From positions 89,120 to 153,119 of the forward strand of contig NZ_JACJQB010000003.1 of the NCBI RefSeq assembly GCF_014696385.1: 64,000 nt of DNA, in the 5' to 3' direction. Each line of letters begins with the position of its first letter. Within the stretch, counting starts at the first letter, position 1. The position numbers and the translations under genes are program-made. This stretch comes from Pseudanabaena mucicola FACHB-723. GTDB lineage: Bacteria > Cyanobacteriota > Cyanobacteriia > Pseudanabaenales > Pseudanabaenaceae. Shown here piece by piece: positions 18,828 to 28,201 of this stretch. The notes below the pieces were generated by a model, which was not told where the DNA came from, did not search any database, and worked only from the letters and a program-made list of their open reading frames with translations.

Positions 18828-19514
18828 ATGCCTAATAACGATGTTTCTGCAATCAATCCGCTGGCAATTCAGATTAGTGCGGTTGCTATTTGGCTCGGAC
18901 TAGTATTTTTAGCATCAGAAGTTTTGCATCGCCTCGATCAAGATCCTGAACTGGTTCGCAAAGTTGTGCATATTGGCACGGGAAATGTATTGCTGATCGC
19001 ATGGTGGTTACATATACCGACATGGATCTGTGTGAGTGCTGGCATATTATTTACTGCGATCGCATTCGCGTCTCACTATACAAATATTTTGCCAATGCTT
19101 AATGATGTGGGGCGAAAAACCTACGGTGTATTTTACTATGCTCTCAGCATTACGATTTTAGTCGCATTTCTATGGGAGCAATATCCCGAATATGCCGTGA
19201 TTGGTGTAATGGTGATGTCATGGGGCGATGGCATGGCAGCCCTAATCGGTAAGCGCTTTGGGAAGCATACCTTTATTCATTTAGGCAATAGGCGTAGTTA
19301 TGAAGGTTCTTTTGCCATGTTTGCCACAAGCTTGTTAGTAATGCTTGGTATTTTTGGGATTACTCATGGTATTCAGCCCCGTGACATTGGTGTTGCGATA
19401 CCTGTAGCAGCGATCGCAGCATTACTAGAAGCCTATTCCCCCGGAGGCACAGATAATCTCTCAGTCCCACTAGCCAGTGCTTTTCTAAGTTTAGCGATGC
19501 AAACGAACCTTTAA
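18828..19514 (+). CDS. Phytol kinase / dolichol kinase family membrane protein (VTE5-like)
   Basis: About 228 residues with seven hydrophobic segments. Seen: ELVRKVVHIGTGN near the start and SWGDGMAALIGKRFGKH in the middle, motifs of the CTP-dependent polyprenol/phytol kinase family (SEC59/DGK1/VTE5). Known: in cyanobacteria and plastids VTE5 phosphorylates phytol released from chlorophyll so it can be reused for tocopherol and chlorophyll. ATG 18828 is preferred over GTG 18822 because AAGGG at 18815-18819 is correctly spaced only for the ATG. The gene ends in hairpin 19514-19550, facing ndhE. Confidence 0.85.
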   Translation: MPNNDVSAINPLAIQISAVAIWLGLVFLASEVLHRLDQDPELVRKVVHIGTGNVLLIAWWLHIPTWICVSAGILFTAIAFASHYTNILPMLNDVGRKTYGVFYYALSITILVAFLWEQYPEYAVIGVMVMSWGDGMAALIGKRFGKHTFIHLGNRRSYEGSFAMFATSLLVMLGIFGITHGIQPRDIGVAIPVAAIAALLEAYSPGGTDNLSVPLASAFLSLAMQTNL

Positions 19515-19550
19515 AAAATAAGGGTCGCGCTAAGCGCGACCCTTATTTTT
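19514..19550. terminator. Perfect 17-bp hairpin between phytol kinase gene and ndhE
   Basis: Arms 19514-19530 and 19534-19550, loop TAA, apex GCGC-TAA-GCGC. The right arm ends in TTATTTTT and the left arm begins with AAAAATAA, so both strands carry a T run. It starts at the last base of the phytol kinase stop codon and lies 22 bases before the ndhE stop, fitting a bidirectional terminator. Confidence 0.8.
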
Positions 19551-19572
19551 AACCCAGTGCTTTGCGCTGCAA

Positions 19573-19878
19573 TTACCAACGTAGTAAGTTGAACTGCTCC
19601 ATATCGACAGTATCGCGACTGCGATAGATCGATAAAACAATCGCAAGACCCACAGCCGCTTCCGCTGCTGCGATCGAAATTACAAAAATTGTAAATACCT
19701 GTCCGCGAATACTAGCAGAATCTAAGAAGTTAGAGAATGCCATCAAATTTAAATTAACAGCATTGAGCATTAACTCCACGGACATTAATACCCGCACCGC
19801 ATTACGGCTAGTGATTAATCCATAGATGCCAATACAAAACAATGCGGCGGCAATAATCAAAAAAGGTTCTAAAGACAT
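19573..19878 (-). CDS. ndhE: NAD(P)H-quinone oxidoreductase subunit 4L (NuoK type)
   Basis: A 101-residue subunit of photosynthetic complex I (NDH-1) with three membrane helices. Seen: [29 protein letters not shown], with the buried glutamate of the second helix typical of NuoK/NdhE antiporter-linked subunits. Known: it forms part of the proton-moving membrane arm in the thylakoid. It is the last gene of the ndhH-A-I-G-E cluster, 60 bases after ndhG, with hairpin 19514-19550 downstream. Confidence 0.96.
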   Translation of the reverse strand: MSLEPFLIIAAALFCIGIYGLITSRNAVRVLMSVELMLNAVNLNLMAFSNFLDSASIRGQVFTIFVISIAAAEAAVGLAIVLSIYRSRDTVDMEQFNLLRW

Positions 19879-19938
19879 ATCTGTTTACTATTATTTTTCT
19901 ATTACCCTTTTCTATGGGAAAGGAGAGAACGGATTAAT

Positions 19939-20550
19939 CTATTTAGACGAGACAAGTTGTTCTTTTGGCTTTTCCAATAGTTCAAGGGATTCTTCATCAT
20001 CACCTTGAGCAACATTGACCACATCAGGCACAAGTTCCCGACGGGCAAGTACAATCGCCCCAATCAGTGAAACCAATAGCAAAATTGATGCCAACTCAAA
20101 GGGTAGTAAATAATCACTAAAGAAATGCTGACCAATTACCACCATTGTCGAAGGTAATTTTGCGATCGCAGGACTAATTGCCCAACTAGTTGAAGTTACC
20201 GTCACGCCCAGTAATGCAAACAATCCCAGACAAACAACCCCTGTGACCACACTACGCAAAGCGCCATATTTAACATCTTGATAGTCTTGACGCTTATTGA
20301 CTAGCATGATCGCGAATAGGATCAAGATATTGACTGCGCCAACATAGATTAAGACCTGCGCCGCCGCCACAAAATCAGCATTGAGCAACAGATATAGTCC
20401 CGCAATACTAATAAAAGTTGCCCCGAGCAAAAATGCTGCATAGACGATATTTTGCAATAGCACCACACCCATAGCCGAAGCAATCAGCATTGCTGTCAAA
20501 ACAACTAGGGATACGGTTTGTGAACCATCACCTAGACCAATATTGTTCAT
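19939..20550 (-). CDS. ndhG: NAD(P)H-quinone oxidoreductase subunit 6 (NuoJ type)
   Basis: A 203-residue membrane subunit of NDH-1. Seen: five hydrophobic helices, with the NuoJ/NdhG signature region (AQVLIYVGAVNILILFAIMLVN) in the third, followed by a hydrophilic C-terminus of about 35 residues. Known: this subunit sits beside NdhA and NdhE at the junction of the membrane and peripheral arms. In this operon it follows ndhI after a 65-base gap that contains hairpin 20581-20615. Confidence 0.95.
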   Translation of the reverse strand: MNNIGLGDGSQTVSLVVLTAMLIASAMGVVLLQNIVYAAFLLGATFISIAGLYLLLNADFVAAAQVLIYVGAVNILILFAIMLVNKRQDYQDVKYGALRSVVTGVVCLGLFALLGVTVTSTSWAISPAIAKLPSTMVVIGQHFFSDYLLPFELASILLLVSLIGAIVLARRELVPDVVNVAQGDDEESLELLEKPKEQLVSSK

Positions 20551-20580
20551 TCCAATCTCCTTTAATAGTCTTACTCAAAC

Positions 20581-20615
20581 CTAATTTAGATGATGACTAA
20601 CATCATCTAAATTAG
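20581..20615. other. 15-bp hairpin inside the ndh operon, between ndhI and ndhG
   Basis: Perfect arms 20581-20595 and 20601-20615, five-base loop. It starts one base after the ndhI stop on the minus strand. The arms are AT-rich and no T run follows, so it may mark an RNA processing or stability point between the two genes rather than a full terminator. Confidence 0.55.
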
Positions 20616-21206
20616 TTATTCCTTTGGTGCGGCAGCTTCAGCAATTTCTTCAGGAAGTCGCCCTGCCCGTTTAGCTGTATGAGGTACTTCATGCCCTTCG
20701 ATAACACCTTTGGGTAAGTAGGCAAGCTCACGAATTGGTGTAACTAATGGATCTTCAGTCACCTTAGTGGGCATCCGTCCGAGGGCAACGCTATCAAAAT
20801 TCAATTCATGGCGATCAAAGGTGGAGAGGTCGTATTCTTCGGTCATGGATAGAGCATTGGTGGGGCAGTATTCCACACAGTTACCGCAGAAGATACATAC
20901 TCCAAAGTCAATGCTATAACTCTTGAGTTCCTTCTTTTTCATCTCTGTGTTGAACTTCCAATCAACTACAGGCAAGTTAATCGGACATACACGCACACAG
21001 ACTTCACAGGAGATGCATTTGTCAAATTCAAAGTGAATTCGTCCACGGAAACGCTCAGAGGGAATCAACTTTTCGTAAGGATATTGCACCGTGATCGGAC
21101 GACGACGCATGTGATCAAAGGTGACGGACATACCCTGTCCGATATACTTTGCTGCTTGGACAGCATCTTTGGTGTATTCACCAACTTTATTGAGAAATTT
21201 CAGCAT
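20616..21206 (-). CDS. ndhI: NAD(P)H-quinone oxidoreductase subunit I, two [4Fe-4S]
   Basis: A 196-residue peripheral-arm subunit. Seen: two ferredoxin-type cysteine motifs, [12 protein letters not shown] and [12 protein letters not shown], binding two [4Fe-4S] clusters, preceded by an amphipathic N-terminus and followed by a long C-terminal tail common in cyanobacteria. Known: it passes electrons from ferredoxin towards plastoquinone in NDH-1. It lies 82 bases after ndhA in the operon. Confidence 0.97.
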   Translation of the reverse strand: MLKFLNKVGEYTKDAVQAAKYIGQGMSVTFDHMRRRPITVQYPYEKLIPSERFRGRIHFEFDKCISCEVCVRVCPINLPVVDWKFNTEMKKKELKSYSIDFGVCIFCGNCVEYCPTNALSMTEEYDLSTFDRHELNFDSVALGRMPTKVTEDPLVTPIRELAYLPKGVIEGHEVPHTAKRAGRLPEEIAEAAAPKE

Positions 21207-21249
21207 TTTGGTAATTGGGGTTTAAGTTTCTGCTTTAAATTCAAAAATC

Positions 21250-21277
21250 TTGTCCCTCTCTCCTTATGAGAAAGGGG
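21250..21277. repeat. Short imperfect palindrome between ndhA and ndhI
   Basis: CCCTCTCTC and GAGAAAGGG pair with one mismatch around CTTAT. Short palindromes of this kind (CTCTCCTTATGAGA core) are common between cyanobacterial genes as far as I recall. It lies in the 82-base gap inside the ndh operon. No T run. Confidence 0.35.
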
Positions 21278-21288
21278 CTAGTGAAGGC

Positions 21289-22407
21289 TTATCCACCAAA
21301 AGCAAAGGGAAAAGCGAGTTTCAATGCTGCCGTAATCAGTAAGTTCGCTAAGCCAATCGGTAACAAGAACTTCCAACCTAGATCTAGCAATTGGTCAATC
21401 CGCACACGGGGGACTGTCCAACGTAACAGAATTGCAAAGAAGATAAAGGCGTAGGTTTTGACAAGGGTTGCAGTTAGTCCAATAAAAGCCGCCAGAACTT
21501 GCCACCATGCCGTATTTGCTTCAATACCCAGAGCATCACTAATTTTGTCGATAGGGAAAGGTAATTCCCAGCCGCCGAGGTACAAAATCGATGCTAGTAG
21601 TCCAGCGAGTAAGAGGTTAGCGTAGGAGCCACCATAGAAGAAGGCAAATCTGATCCCTGAATATTCAGTTTGATAACCCGCAACCAGTTCTTCTTCGGCT
21701 TCGGGTAAGTCAAAGGGCAAACGCTCGCATTCAGCAAGGGCAGCAATGATGAAAATGACAAAACCAATCGGTTGCCGCCAAATATTCCACGACAAAATTC
21801 CATACTCGGCTTGCTGATTGACGATATCAATGGTACTTAGTCCATTGGTCATGAGTGCGATCGCAAGTACAGCTAATGCTAGAGGAATTTCATAACTAAT
21901 AGACTGTGCGGCAGCCCGTAAACCACCCAACAATGAGTATTTGTTGTTAGAGGAGTAGCCCGCCATTAGTAAACCAATGGGCGCAATACTCGAAATGGCA
22001 ATAATGAAGAACACACCCGTGCCAATATCGGAAATGATCAAGTTCTGACCAAAGGGGATGACAAGATAACAGATAAATACTGATGTAAATACGAGGGCAG
22101 GTCCAATGGTGTAGAGCAAAGCATCGGCTTTGGCAGGAACTGTACCTTGCTTAATCAGTAACTTGCCCACGTCCGCAAGGGGAATTAGCAAACCAAATGG
22201 CCCCGCATACTCAGGACCAATCCGTTGTTGGGCAGCCGCCGAAATCTTCCGTTCTAGCCATGTGCAGACCAATGCGCCCACGGTCACGCCCAAAATCATC
22301 ACTGCCATGGGCAGTACCATCCAAATTAATTTGGCAACATCCGTCGGTAGCCCAAGCCCCGACAAGATTTCGATTAAAGATCTTTGTAAATCAATTCCAC
22401 CGTACAT
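21289..22407 (-). CDS. ndhA: NAD(P)H-quinone oxidoreductase subunit 1 (NuoH type)
   Basis: A 372-residue membrane subunit with about eight helices that forms the quinone pocket with NdhH and NdhK. Seen: [21 protein letters not shown] near residue 50, the acidic loop [26 protein letters not shown], and [19 protein letters not shown] near the end, all typical of NuoH/NdhA. Its ATG overlaps the ndhH stop by one base (TAATG), so translation of the two is probably coupled. Confidence 0.97.
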   Translation of the reverse strand: MYGGIDLQRSLIEILSGLGLPTDVAKLIWMVLPMAVMILGVTVGALVCTWLERKISAAAQQRIGPEYAGPFGLLIPLADVGKLLIKQGTVPAKADALLYTIGPALVFTSVFICYLVIPFGQNLIISDIGTGVFFIIAISSIAPIGLLMAGYSSNNKYSLLGGLRAAAQSISYEIPLALAVLAIALMTNGLSTIDIVNQQAEYGILSWNIWRQPIGFVIFIIAALAECERLPFDLPEAEEELVAGYQTEYSGIRFAFFYGGSYANLLLAGLLASILYLGGWELPFPIDKISDALGIEANTAWWQVLAAFIGLTATLVKTYAFIFFAILLRWTVPRVRIDQLLDLGWKFLLPIGLANLLITAALKLAFPFAFGG

Positions 22408-23588
22408 TAGCGATCGACCTCACCCATAATAATGTCCACACTGCCAAGGATTGCCATGATGTCAGCGAGCTTCATGCCCCGCACTAACTCTGGCAAAATT
22501 TGTAAATTGATAAATCCAGGTGGACGAATCTTGAAACGCCAAGGGAAGACGCTATCTTCGCCGATGATATAGACACCGAGTTCACCCTTGGGCGCTTCGA
22601 CGCGAACATAATGCTCACCAGCAGCAACTTTGAAGGTGGGAGATGGTTTTTTGCTGATGAACTGATAGTCCATTGAGTTCCATTCACTCTTCGGCCCTGC
22701 AAGGACTCTCTGGGCTTCGAGGTTTTCGTAAGATCCCCCCGGAATTTGCTTGAGACATTGCAGGATCATTTTCGTGGATTCACGCATTTCGCGGACGCGC
22801 ACCAAGTAACGCGCTAAGCAGTCGCCACCATTGTCCCACTGCACATCCCAATCGAGTTCATCGTAGAGTTCATAATGATCAACCTTACGTAAATCAAGCT
22901 TTACACCTGAACCACGCAACATTGGGCCTGATAAACCCCAGTTAATTGCTTCGTCACGGGTAATTGTGCCAAGTCCTTCAATTCGCTTACGGAAGATGGG
23001 GTTATTGGTAATTAATTTTTCGTATTCGTCGATGACAGGAGTGAAGTAGTTGCAAAAGTCTTCACATTTCTCGATCCAGCCGTAGGGGAGATCGGCAGCA
23101 ACTCCCCCAATGCGGAAATAGTTGTGCATCATTCGCATCCCTGTTGCTGCCTCGAACAGGTCATAGATCATTTCCCGTTCACGGAAGACGTAGAAAAATG
23201 GGGTTTGTGCGCCGATGTCTGCGACGAATGTGCCGAGCCACAGTAGGTGAGAGGCGATGCGGCTAAGTTCTAGCATGATCATGCGAATGTAACTGGCGCG
23301 TCTCGGCACTGGTACATTCGCTAATTTTTCGGGGGCATTGACGGTGATTGCCTCGGTGAACATAGTTGCGAGGTAATCCCATCGGGTCACGTAGGGCAAA
23401 TATTGGATAATCGTGCGATTTTCGGCAATTTTTTCCATGGAGCGATGCAAATAACCTAAGACAGGTTCGCAATCGACTACATTTTCGCCGTCTAGCGTGA
23501 CGATAAGTCTAAGAACGCCGTGCATGGATGGGTGGTGAGGTCCCATATTTATGACCATGCGTTCGGCTTTGGTTTCAATCATCACCAT
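22407..23588 (-). CDS. ndhH: NAD(P)H-quinone oxidoreductase subunit H (NuoD type)
   Basis: A 393-residue peripheral subunit at the quinone site. Seen: [14 protein letters not shown] with the quinone-site histidine loop near the N-terminus, [38 protein letters not shown], and the C-terminal DIIMGEVDR typical of NuoD/NdhH. First gene of ndhH-A-I-G-E. In Synechocystis ndhH is apart from ndhAIGE, but plastid genomes have H-A-I-G-E together. The frame offers two or more starts (residues 1, 3 and further in); ATG 23588 is taken. Confidence 0.97.
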   Translation of the reverse strand: MVMIETKAERMVINMGPHHPSMHGVLRLIVTLDGENVVDCEPVLGYLHRSMEKIAENRTIIQYLPYVTRWDYLATMFTEAITVNAPEKLANVPVPRRASYIRMIMLELSRIASHLLWLGTFVADIGAQTPFFYVFREREMIYDLFEAATGMRMMHNYFRIGGVAADLPYGWIEKCEDFCNYFTPVIDEYEKLITNNPIFRKRIEGLGTITRDEAINWGLSGPMLRGSGVKLDLRKVDHYELYDELDWDVQWDNGGDCLARYLVRVREMRESTKMILQCLKQIPGGSYENLEAQRVLAGPKSEWNSMDYQFISKKPSPTFKVAAGEHYVRVEAPKGELGVYIIGEDSVFPWRFKIRPPGFINLQILPELVRGMKLADIMAILGSVDIIMGEVDR

Positions 23589-24033
23589 GATTTGCGATCG
23601 CCTCTTTACTCTGTAAACTGTTGCTCTGGATTATTAGTGCTAGTTTTGCTAGGTTTGAAGATGTACTGTGCAGAACACGGCACATTCCAAATCTTTGTTA
23701 TTTTAAGTCACAGCCTGAGCGATTGCTTCAGCAAATGACTCTATTGGTTATGTTATTTAAGTAGATATGCCTTGATGTTTATCAGTATATCGTCATGTTG
23801 GGGCGGGAATATGTGTTAAAAAGTGTCTAATTGCTGGTTTTGGGTTCAGGTTATCCTATCAAAATCATATACAAATATCTATGCTTTCCTGATCAATCAT
23901 TATCTTTCAACTATATATGTGTAGCGATGTATGTCTTAAATTGCTTGGCTATAGATATAACTTAGAGTAGATGGTAGCCAAAAACCTCTTTATTACGGTG
24001 AGATCAAAGTCTTAAAAGCTACAGGTGAGTATC
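23589..24033. other. 445-base intergenic region between divergent ndhH and an 88-residue ORF
   Basis: AT-rich, with many stops in all frames. It should contain the promoter of the ndh operon on the minus strand and that of the small gene on the plus strand. Only weak boxes are visible (TTGCTT 23941-23946 with TAGAGT about 17 bases later). No hairpin, RNA gene or repeat recognised. Confidence 0.5.
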
Positions 24034-24291
24034 ATGCAATCCCTCGTACCAGCCCTCGAAAAACAGGCTAAGACTTGGAAATTTATCGAACTTTGGGTTG
24101 ATCCCATCCCTTTTCCGCCGAAAATTTTGATGCTTGTAGTTGATCACAATGACAAGTGTAATGTTTTCAATCCTGCGGCAGATTACAAATTGGTTGTCTC
24201 TCACTCAAATTATCAAACCGCCGAAGAGTGGTTTCTTGAAGATGAATATGAACGAGTCAAGGGCAAGCTTTTAGCTGAAGAAATTATGTAA
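24034..24291 (+). CDS. Small hypothetical protein
   Basis: About 85 residues; no family recognised. Seen: alternating hydrophobic strands (WKFIELWVDPIPFPPKILMLVVDHND), a middle with FNPAADYKLVVSHSNYQTAEEWFLEDEYERVKGKL, and an acidic C-terminus, giving a compact alpha/beta impression. ATG 24034 is favoured over GTG 24025 because AGGTGAG at 24023-24029 serves as its ribosome binding site. It stands alone upstream of the toxin-antitoxin pair, on the opposite strand. Confidence 0.6.
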   Translation: MQSLVPALEKQAKTWKFIELWVDPIPFPPKILMLVVDHNDKCNVFNPAADYKLVVSHSNYQTAEEWFLEDEYERVKGKLLAEEIM

Positions 24292-24336
24292 GACTATGCG
24301 ATCGCCTATTCATGAGAAATTAAACAAGGAGATCGC

Positions 24337-24681
24337 CTAAGTTTCGCCTAATTCTGGAGCTTCCCCAATTGTTTGCTGGTATGCGTGGCGAATATGAAGA
24401 ATGCGGACTGTGGAGATTTCTGGTCTTTCCAAAATAGTGAAAATCACTCGATATGAATTACGCCCCCTACCATAGAGCAATTGACGGAGTTCTTGGCTAA
24501 AATGCTCATTCTCTCTTGCTAATGGACAACGCTTAGGCATTTGAGATAAAGATGCAATCGCTTCTAGCAAACCTGAATACCATTGACTAGCATTTACGGA
24601 AGATGAGATTTGAGACAGTCGTAAAAATGCACTATCTGCTTCAGATCCGGCAATACTTGAGATTTCGATGCGGTAGTTCAT
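24337..24681 (-). CDS. RelE/ParE-family toxin
   Basis: A 114-residue protein with the RelE/ParE fold. Seen: opening strand MNYRIEISSIAGSEAD, a helical pair, then RQLLYGRGRNSYRVIFTI and VRILHIRHAYQ, the usual C-terminal strands of ParE/RelE toxins. Known: RelE members cut mRNA at the ribosome and ParE members poison gyrase; which applies here cannot be told. It is translated with the upstream antitoxin gene through an ATGA overlap at 24678-24681. Confidence 0.85.
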   Translation of the reverse strand: MNYRIEISSIAGSEADSAFLRLSQISSSVNASQWYSGLLEAIASLSQMPKRCPLARENEHFSQELRQLLYGRGRNSYRVIFTILERPEISTVRILHIRHAYQQTIGEAPELGET

Positions 24682-24932
24682 GAATTGGCTGGCAGATTGT
24701 ACTTATAGCGTTGTTCTTCAGCAAAATCTTGAAAAGACCGATATCGTCCTGCCTCAAAGTCATCTAATCCTTTTTGAATGCCCTTAATAGCTTCCTCAGA
24801 ATCTTTTTCTTCCCAATCTAAAATACTCGCTAATAATTCGGATGCAATAGAATTAATATCTTGACCTTGTTTTGCGGCTCTGCTGTGGAGCAATGCTTCT
24901 AATTTGGGATTAAGGGTAACAACTATTGACAT
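24678..24932 (-). CDS. Antitoxin partner of the RelE/ParE toxin
   Basis: An 84-residue protein. Seen: an N-terminal strand and two helices (VVTLNPKLEALLHSRAAKQ, DINSIASELLASIL) in ribbon-helix-helix style, then an acidic, aromatic C-terminal tail (FEAGRYRSFQDFAEEQRYKY) of the kind that wraps a toxin. It precedes the toxin gene and overlaps it by four bases. It probably binds its own promoter in the 24933-24960 region. Assignment rests on pairing and size as much as on sequence. Confidence 0.75.
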   Translation of the reverse strand: MSIVVTLNPKLEALLHSRAAKQGQDINSIASELLASILDWEEKDSEEAIKGIQKGLDDFEAGRYRSFQDFAEEQRYKYNLPANS

Positions 24933-25022
24933 AGAAAGCCTCTTCTAGCGCAAAGTTTCAAGGTGATTATAGCCTGAATCAATTACTCTCAGCGATCGTC
25001 TATTCACCAAAAATCAGTCATT

Positions 25023-25057
25023 GGTCAGTTAATCGGGTATTGGTGCTGAAACGCCAT
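25023..25057. repeat. Dispersed repeat, copy A
   Basis: About 33 bases starting TCAGTTAATCGGG and containing TGCTGAAACG. It is closely matched at 46786-46819 (copy B, about 27 of 33 positions by eye). It lies between the antitoxin and transporter genes. Possible remnant of a small mobile element. Confidence 0.5.
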
Positions 25058-25094
25058 ATTTAGAATTAGCGACCTCATTTAGATTTCAGTATGA

Positions 25095-26438
25095 TTATGT
25101 CCAAATCAAAAATCGTAGGGTTATATAAATCGCAGCTACGACTAGTTGGATAATCATCACGGGGATACCATAGCGCAGGAATGTCTTAAACGAAATTCTG
25201 CGTCCATGCTGCTCGGCAACCCCTGCGGCAACAATGTTTGCTGAAGCGCCTACTAAAGTTCCATTACCGCCAAGGGTTGCGCCATACATCATTGCGTAAA
25301 ACAGAGGCAGTACAATTTCAGGAAACTGTCCAGTAAAATCATTAGCAAGAACCGACGGATCTGCTAAGCCGACGTTTACTACATATTGCTTGAGTAAAGG
25401 AACCATTGCTACGACAAGGGGAATATTGGGGACAACGCTAGAAATTAACCCTACAAAGAAAACCACAATAATTGAGGCGAGGGCGATATTCTTTCCTAAT
25501 ACCACTGCCAAAATTCCTGACATACTCGCGATTACACCTGTTTTCTCTAGTCCACCAATCAGCACAAAAATGCACATAAAGAAGATCAATGTACTCCAAT
25601 CCACATCGCTTAAAATGTGCTGGACAGTATCAATTTTGCTGTGGTGAGCTAGCATTAATGCGAGTCCTGCTCCTAGTAGCGCGACTGTGGCTGGCGATAC
25701 TGGGATAGGCAATGATTCTCCGATCACGAAAAATGTAAGAACAAAAGCAGTGATTACTGCTCCAATAATCAGGGTACGCGGGTGATTAATTTTGGGGTGG
25801 GGAAGGCGTTCAAGATTCTCTAGTTTTGTCCGCCAGATTTTGCGGAATAAAAATGGCAGCAGTGCCACAATGACACCAACAGCAAGCGCCCCGCCAAGGC
25901 TTAGTTTGCCTAAATAATCGACAAAGCTCATATTGATAGAGTCCCCGACAATATAAGTTGCGGGATCGCCCACAATGGTTAACAAACCTGAGCTGTTAGC
26001 AACAAATACCATCAAGATTAGTAATGGCACAAAGTCCACACCGATTTCCTGAGCCATCGGAGGAATTAAGGGAGCTAGCAGCATCACAGTTGTGGCGTTA
26101 GGTAAAACTGCACATATGGGAGTGGTAATGCCGACTATTCCTAGGAGCAGTCGATCTCCTCTACCTCTTGCAAAGATCACCATTTTTGTCGCGAGATATT
26201 CAAAGACTTTAGTTGGCTCAAAGGCTCGTACCATCACCATTACCCCAAAAAACAGCCCTAGCGTGCCATGGCTTTTGCCGATATAGGCAAGGGCTTCGGG
26301 CATAGTCATTATGTTGGCGATGATCAGAAATAATGCGCCCAAAAAAGCCGCGATCGTAAAATGTATCCACTCAGTAATCAGTAAAAAAATCACACTGAGA
26401 AAGGTAACTAGTGTTACGGTTGCTTGCCAAGTTGCCAT
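25095..26438 (-). CDS. ArsB/NhaD superfamily (SLC13-like) ion transporter
   Basis: A 447-residue protein with about eleven membrane segments. Seen: TEWIHFTIAAFLGALFLIIANIM near the start, PNATTVMLLAPLIPPMAQEIG and NSSGLLTIVGDPATYIVGDS in the first half, and GGNGTLVGASANIVAAGVAEQHGRRISF in the second. The two Gly/Asn-rich re-entrant motifs are typical of the ArsB/NhaD/CitM ion transporter superfamily. Known substrates range from arsenite to sodium and dicarboxylates; no arsenic genes are nearby, so no narrower call is made. Single gene. Confidence 0.85.
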   Translation of the reverse strand: MATWQATVTLVTFLSVIFLLITEWIHFTIAAFLGALFLIIANIMTMPEALAYIGKSHGTLGLFFGVMVMVRAFEPTKVFEYLATKMVIFARGRGDRLLLGIVGITTPICAVLPNATTVMLLAPLIPPMAQEIGVDFVPLLILMVFVANSSGLLTIVGDPATYIVGDSINMSFVDYLGKLSLGGALAVGVIVALLPFLFRKIWRTKLENLERLPHPKINHPRTLIIGAVITAFVLTFFVIGESLPIPVSPATVALLGAGLALMLAHHSKIDTVQHILSDVDWSTLIFFMCIFVLIGGLEKTGVIASMSGILAVVLGKNIALASIIVVFFVGLISSVVPNIPLVVAMVPLLKQYVVNVGLADPSVLANDFTGQFPEIVLPLFYAMMYGATLGGNGTLVGASANIVAAGVAEQHGRRISFKTFLRYGIPVMIIQLVVAAIYITLRFLIWT

Positions 26439-26549
26439 TAAGTTTCAATTTGGTGAGATGTTTTCAGGTTGAGTGTGTTTGCACAATAGCAACATAGTTT
26501 GTAATCAGAAAGATTAGGCAATAAATCTCAAACAACAAGGTATTGGTCG

Positions 26550-27461
26550 CTACTTAGATATGGCGTATTCTTGTTGGAGGAATTTTATAAAATCGCCTTG
26601 AGCAAAGATAGCTTTAGGGTTAAAGGGTCTGCGATCGCAATATTTTCTAAGCAGATAATCGGGTAGAGTTTTCAGGATATGTTTCAAATAGATAGAATCG
26701 CAAATAACATCATCAAATTGAGTATTGCTATTGATTTGCCATGACTCGATACAAGCATCGGTCAGGATGGCTCTACTGAAGTTGGTATCTAGGGCTGTAA
26801 TCCGAAATAGATCGGCACTGTGGAGATTCGCGCCATCACAATTTGCTCTATTGAGATTAGCGGCAAATAACTTGGCTTTACTAAGATTAGCCGATTTAAG
26901 ATTGGCAGCACAGAGATTCGCAAAATCAAGATTAGCTTCGCTGAGGTCGGCATTACTGAGATCGACTTCTTGCAAATTAGTTTGATTAACAGCCACAAAT
27001 GGAATAGAACTGCCAATGGAAAGTGTTTGCATATTTTTTACCTTCACAAATTCGGGAATACCCAAACTGAGATTGGCTTTGTGTAAATTTGCCCCTGTCA
27101 GATTTGCCCCCGTCAGATTTGCTTCACATAACACTGCTTCCTGCAAAATAGCATCGACTAAGATTGCTCCTTGTAGTTCTACTCCGCTTAATAATGCAAT
27201 ACTCAGATTTGCTCTTTTCAATTTTGCTCCCTTTAGGGTCGCACCAAACAAAGTGGCTTCGCTAAGATTTGCCTCATTCAGGTTGGCAGCGCTGAGATTT
27301 GCGCCACTGAGGTTTGCCTTGCTGAGATTAACTCCACTCAAATCAACCTTCTCAAAGTTTGCCCCTGCCGCACTAAATCTTTGCCCCTGAGCGCCGTGGC
27401 TATCCAGCCATAGTTGATGTTTGCCTAATTTATCCTTGAGTGGAGATCGAAAAAATGCCAT
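26550..27461 (-). CDS. Pentapeptide repeat protein
   Basis: 303 residues. Seen: a short N-terminal part, then runs of A(N/D)LxX pentapeptides (for example ANLSGANLSAANLNEANL) from about 35 to 135, an interruption of about 25 residues (GIPEFVKVKNMQTL), a second run from about 158 to 235, and a non-repeat C-terminus of about 70 residues with LPDYLLRKYCDRRPFNP. Known: such proteins form right-handed quadrilateral helices; most have unknown roles. It lies 14 bases after the helix-hairpin-helix gene and is probably the last gene of a three-gene operon. Confidence 0.9.
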   Translation of the reverse strand: MAFFRSPLKDKLGKHQLWLDSHGAQGQRFSAAGANFEKVDLSGVNLSKANLSGANLSAANLNEANLSEATLFGATLKGAKLKRANLSIALLSGVELQGAILVDAILQEAVLCEANLTGANLTGANLHKANLSLGIPEFVKVKNMQTLSIGSSIPFVAVNQTNLQEVDLSNADLSEANLDFANLCAANLKSANLSKAKLFAANLNRANCDGANLHSADLFRITALDTNFSRAILTDACIESWQINSNTQFDDVICDSIYLKHILKTLPDYLLRKYCDRRPFNPKAIFAQGDFIKFLQQEYAISK

Positions 27462-27475
27462 AGATTTATTTCTAA

Positions 27476-28180
27476 TTAAGTGATTTGGCGATATGCGCTA
27501 AAGGGAATTCCTGTTCGTTTTTTGATATCCATGATTGATTTAAAGTCGCCGCGCCGTTGTCGCTCGTCAAAGATTGCGATCGCAACTTTGGCATCAATAC
27601 CCATGATCATCAAATCTTCAACGGACATAGAATTAACTCGCTTCCACGAATACTCAACTTCTTGACGATAGTCATAGCTAAAAGTCACCATTGGCTCAAT
27701 TTTTTTGAGGGTGGCGTTGGGAATTTCCAGAATATCGTGTAGTTCTTCTAAGCTTGTGAAAATATGTCCCTCATCCCGTAAAGACTCAATATCATTGGCA
27801 TAAACAATGGGCAACCCTAAAACATTGACCAAATCATTTTTTGAGCAGCTATTAATCTCGATTTTGGTACGACTAGCGGCGATTGCCTTAAATAATTTAG
27901 GGTCTTCTGGCAAGGGTAAATTCTTGGGATAGGTTTTAGCCAAGTATTCCTGCTTCAGGGCAAATGCGGTAATCACTTGGGCAAGCCAAATCACAACGGA
28001 GGCAGTTTCTGACATTGGCGCAAGAATGATCGCCCCAGCGACAAAAACAGCACCAACGCCTATCCAAATATTTGAGCCTGCCTTTACGCCAGCGTAGGCA
28101 ATTGCGCCACCGCCTAATGCTGGGAAAAAAGACCACCAAACCCATGCTGGTGTTTGATCAAACCATGAAGGTTGAGACAT
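27476..28180 (-). CDS. Membrane protein with two helix-hairpin-helix motifs
   Basis: 234 residues. Seen: two or three hydrophobic segments in the first 95 residues, then two ComEA-like helix-hairpin-helix units: INSCSKNDLVNVLGLPIVYANDIESLRDEG-type at about 110-165 and RVNSMSVEDLMIMGIDAKVAIAIFDERQRRGDF at about 185-220. Known: HhH pairs bind DNA without sequence preference, as in ComEA, but here the motifs face a different topology and could serve protein contacts. It lies 21 bases downstream of the TM2/SHOCT gene and 14 upstream of the pentapeptide gene. Confidence 0.75.
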   Translation of the reverse strand: MSQPSWFDQTPAWVWWSFFPALGGGAIAYAGVKAGSNIWIGVGAVFVAGAIILAPMSETASVVIWLAQVITAFALKQEYLAKTYPKNLPLPEDPKLFKAIAASRTKIEINSCSKNDLVNVLGLPIVYANDIESLRDEGHIFTSLEELHDILEIPNATLKKIEPMVTFSYDYRQEVEYSWKRVNSMSVEDLMIMGIDAKVAIAIFDERQRRGDFKSIMDIKKRTGIPFSAYRQIT

Positions 28181-28201
28181 AAGTCTAAATTTTCTATAGG
28201 A

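Noticed and set aside
24337..24932. Wider defence island around the toxin-antitoxin pair
   Set aside because: Flanking genes are a small unknown protein and an ion transporter; no other defence genes are present.
27016..27390. Plus-strand frame of 124 codons opposite the pentapeptide gene
   Set aside because: It is the antisense of the repeat array; its apparent repeats (FAPxR) mirror the pentapeptide codons.
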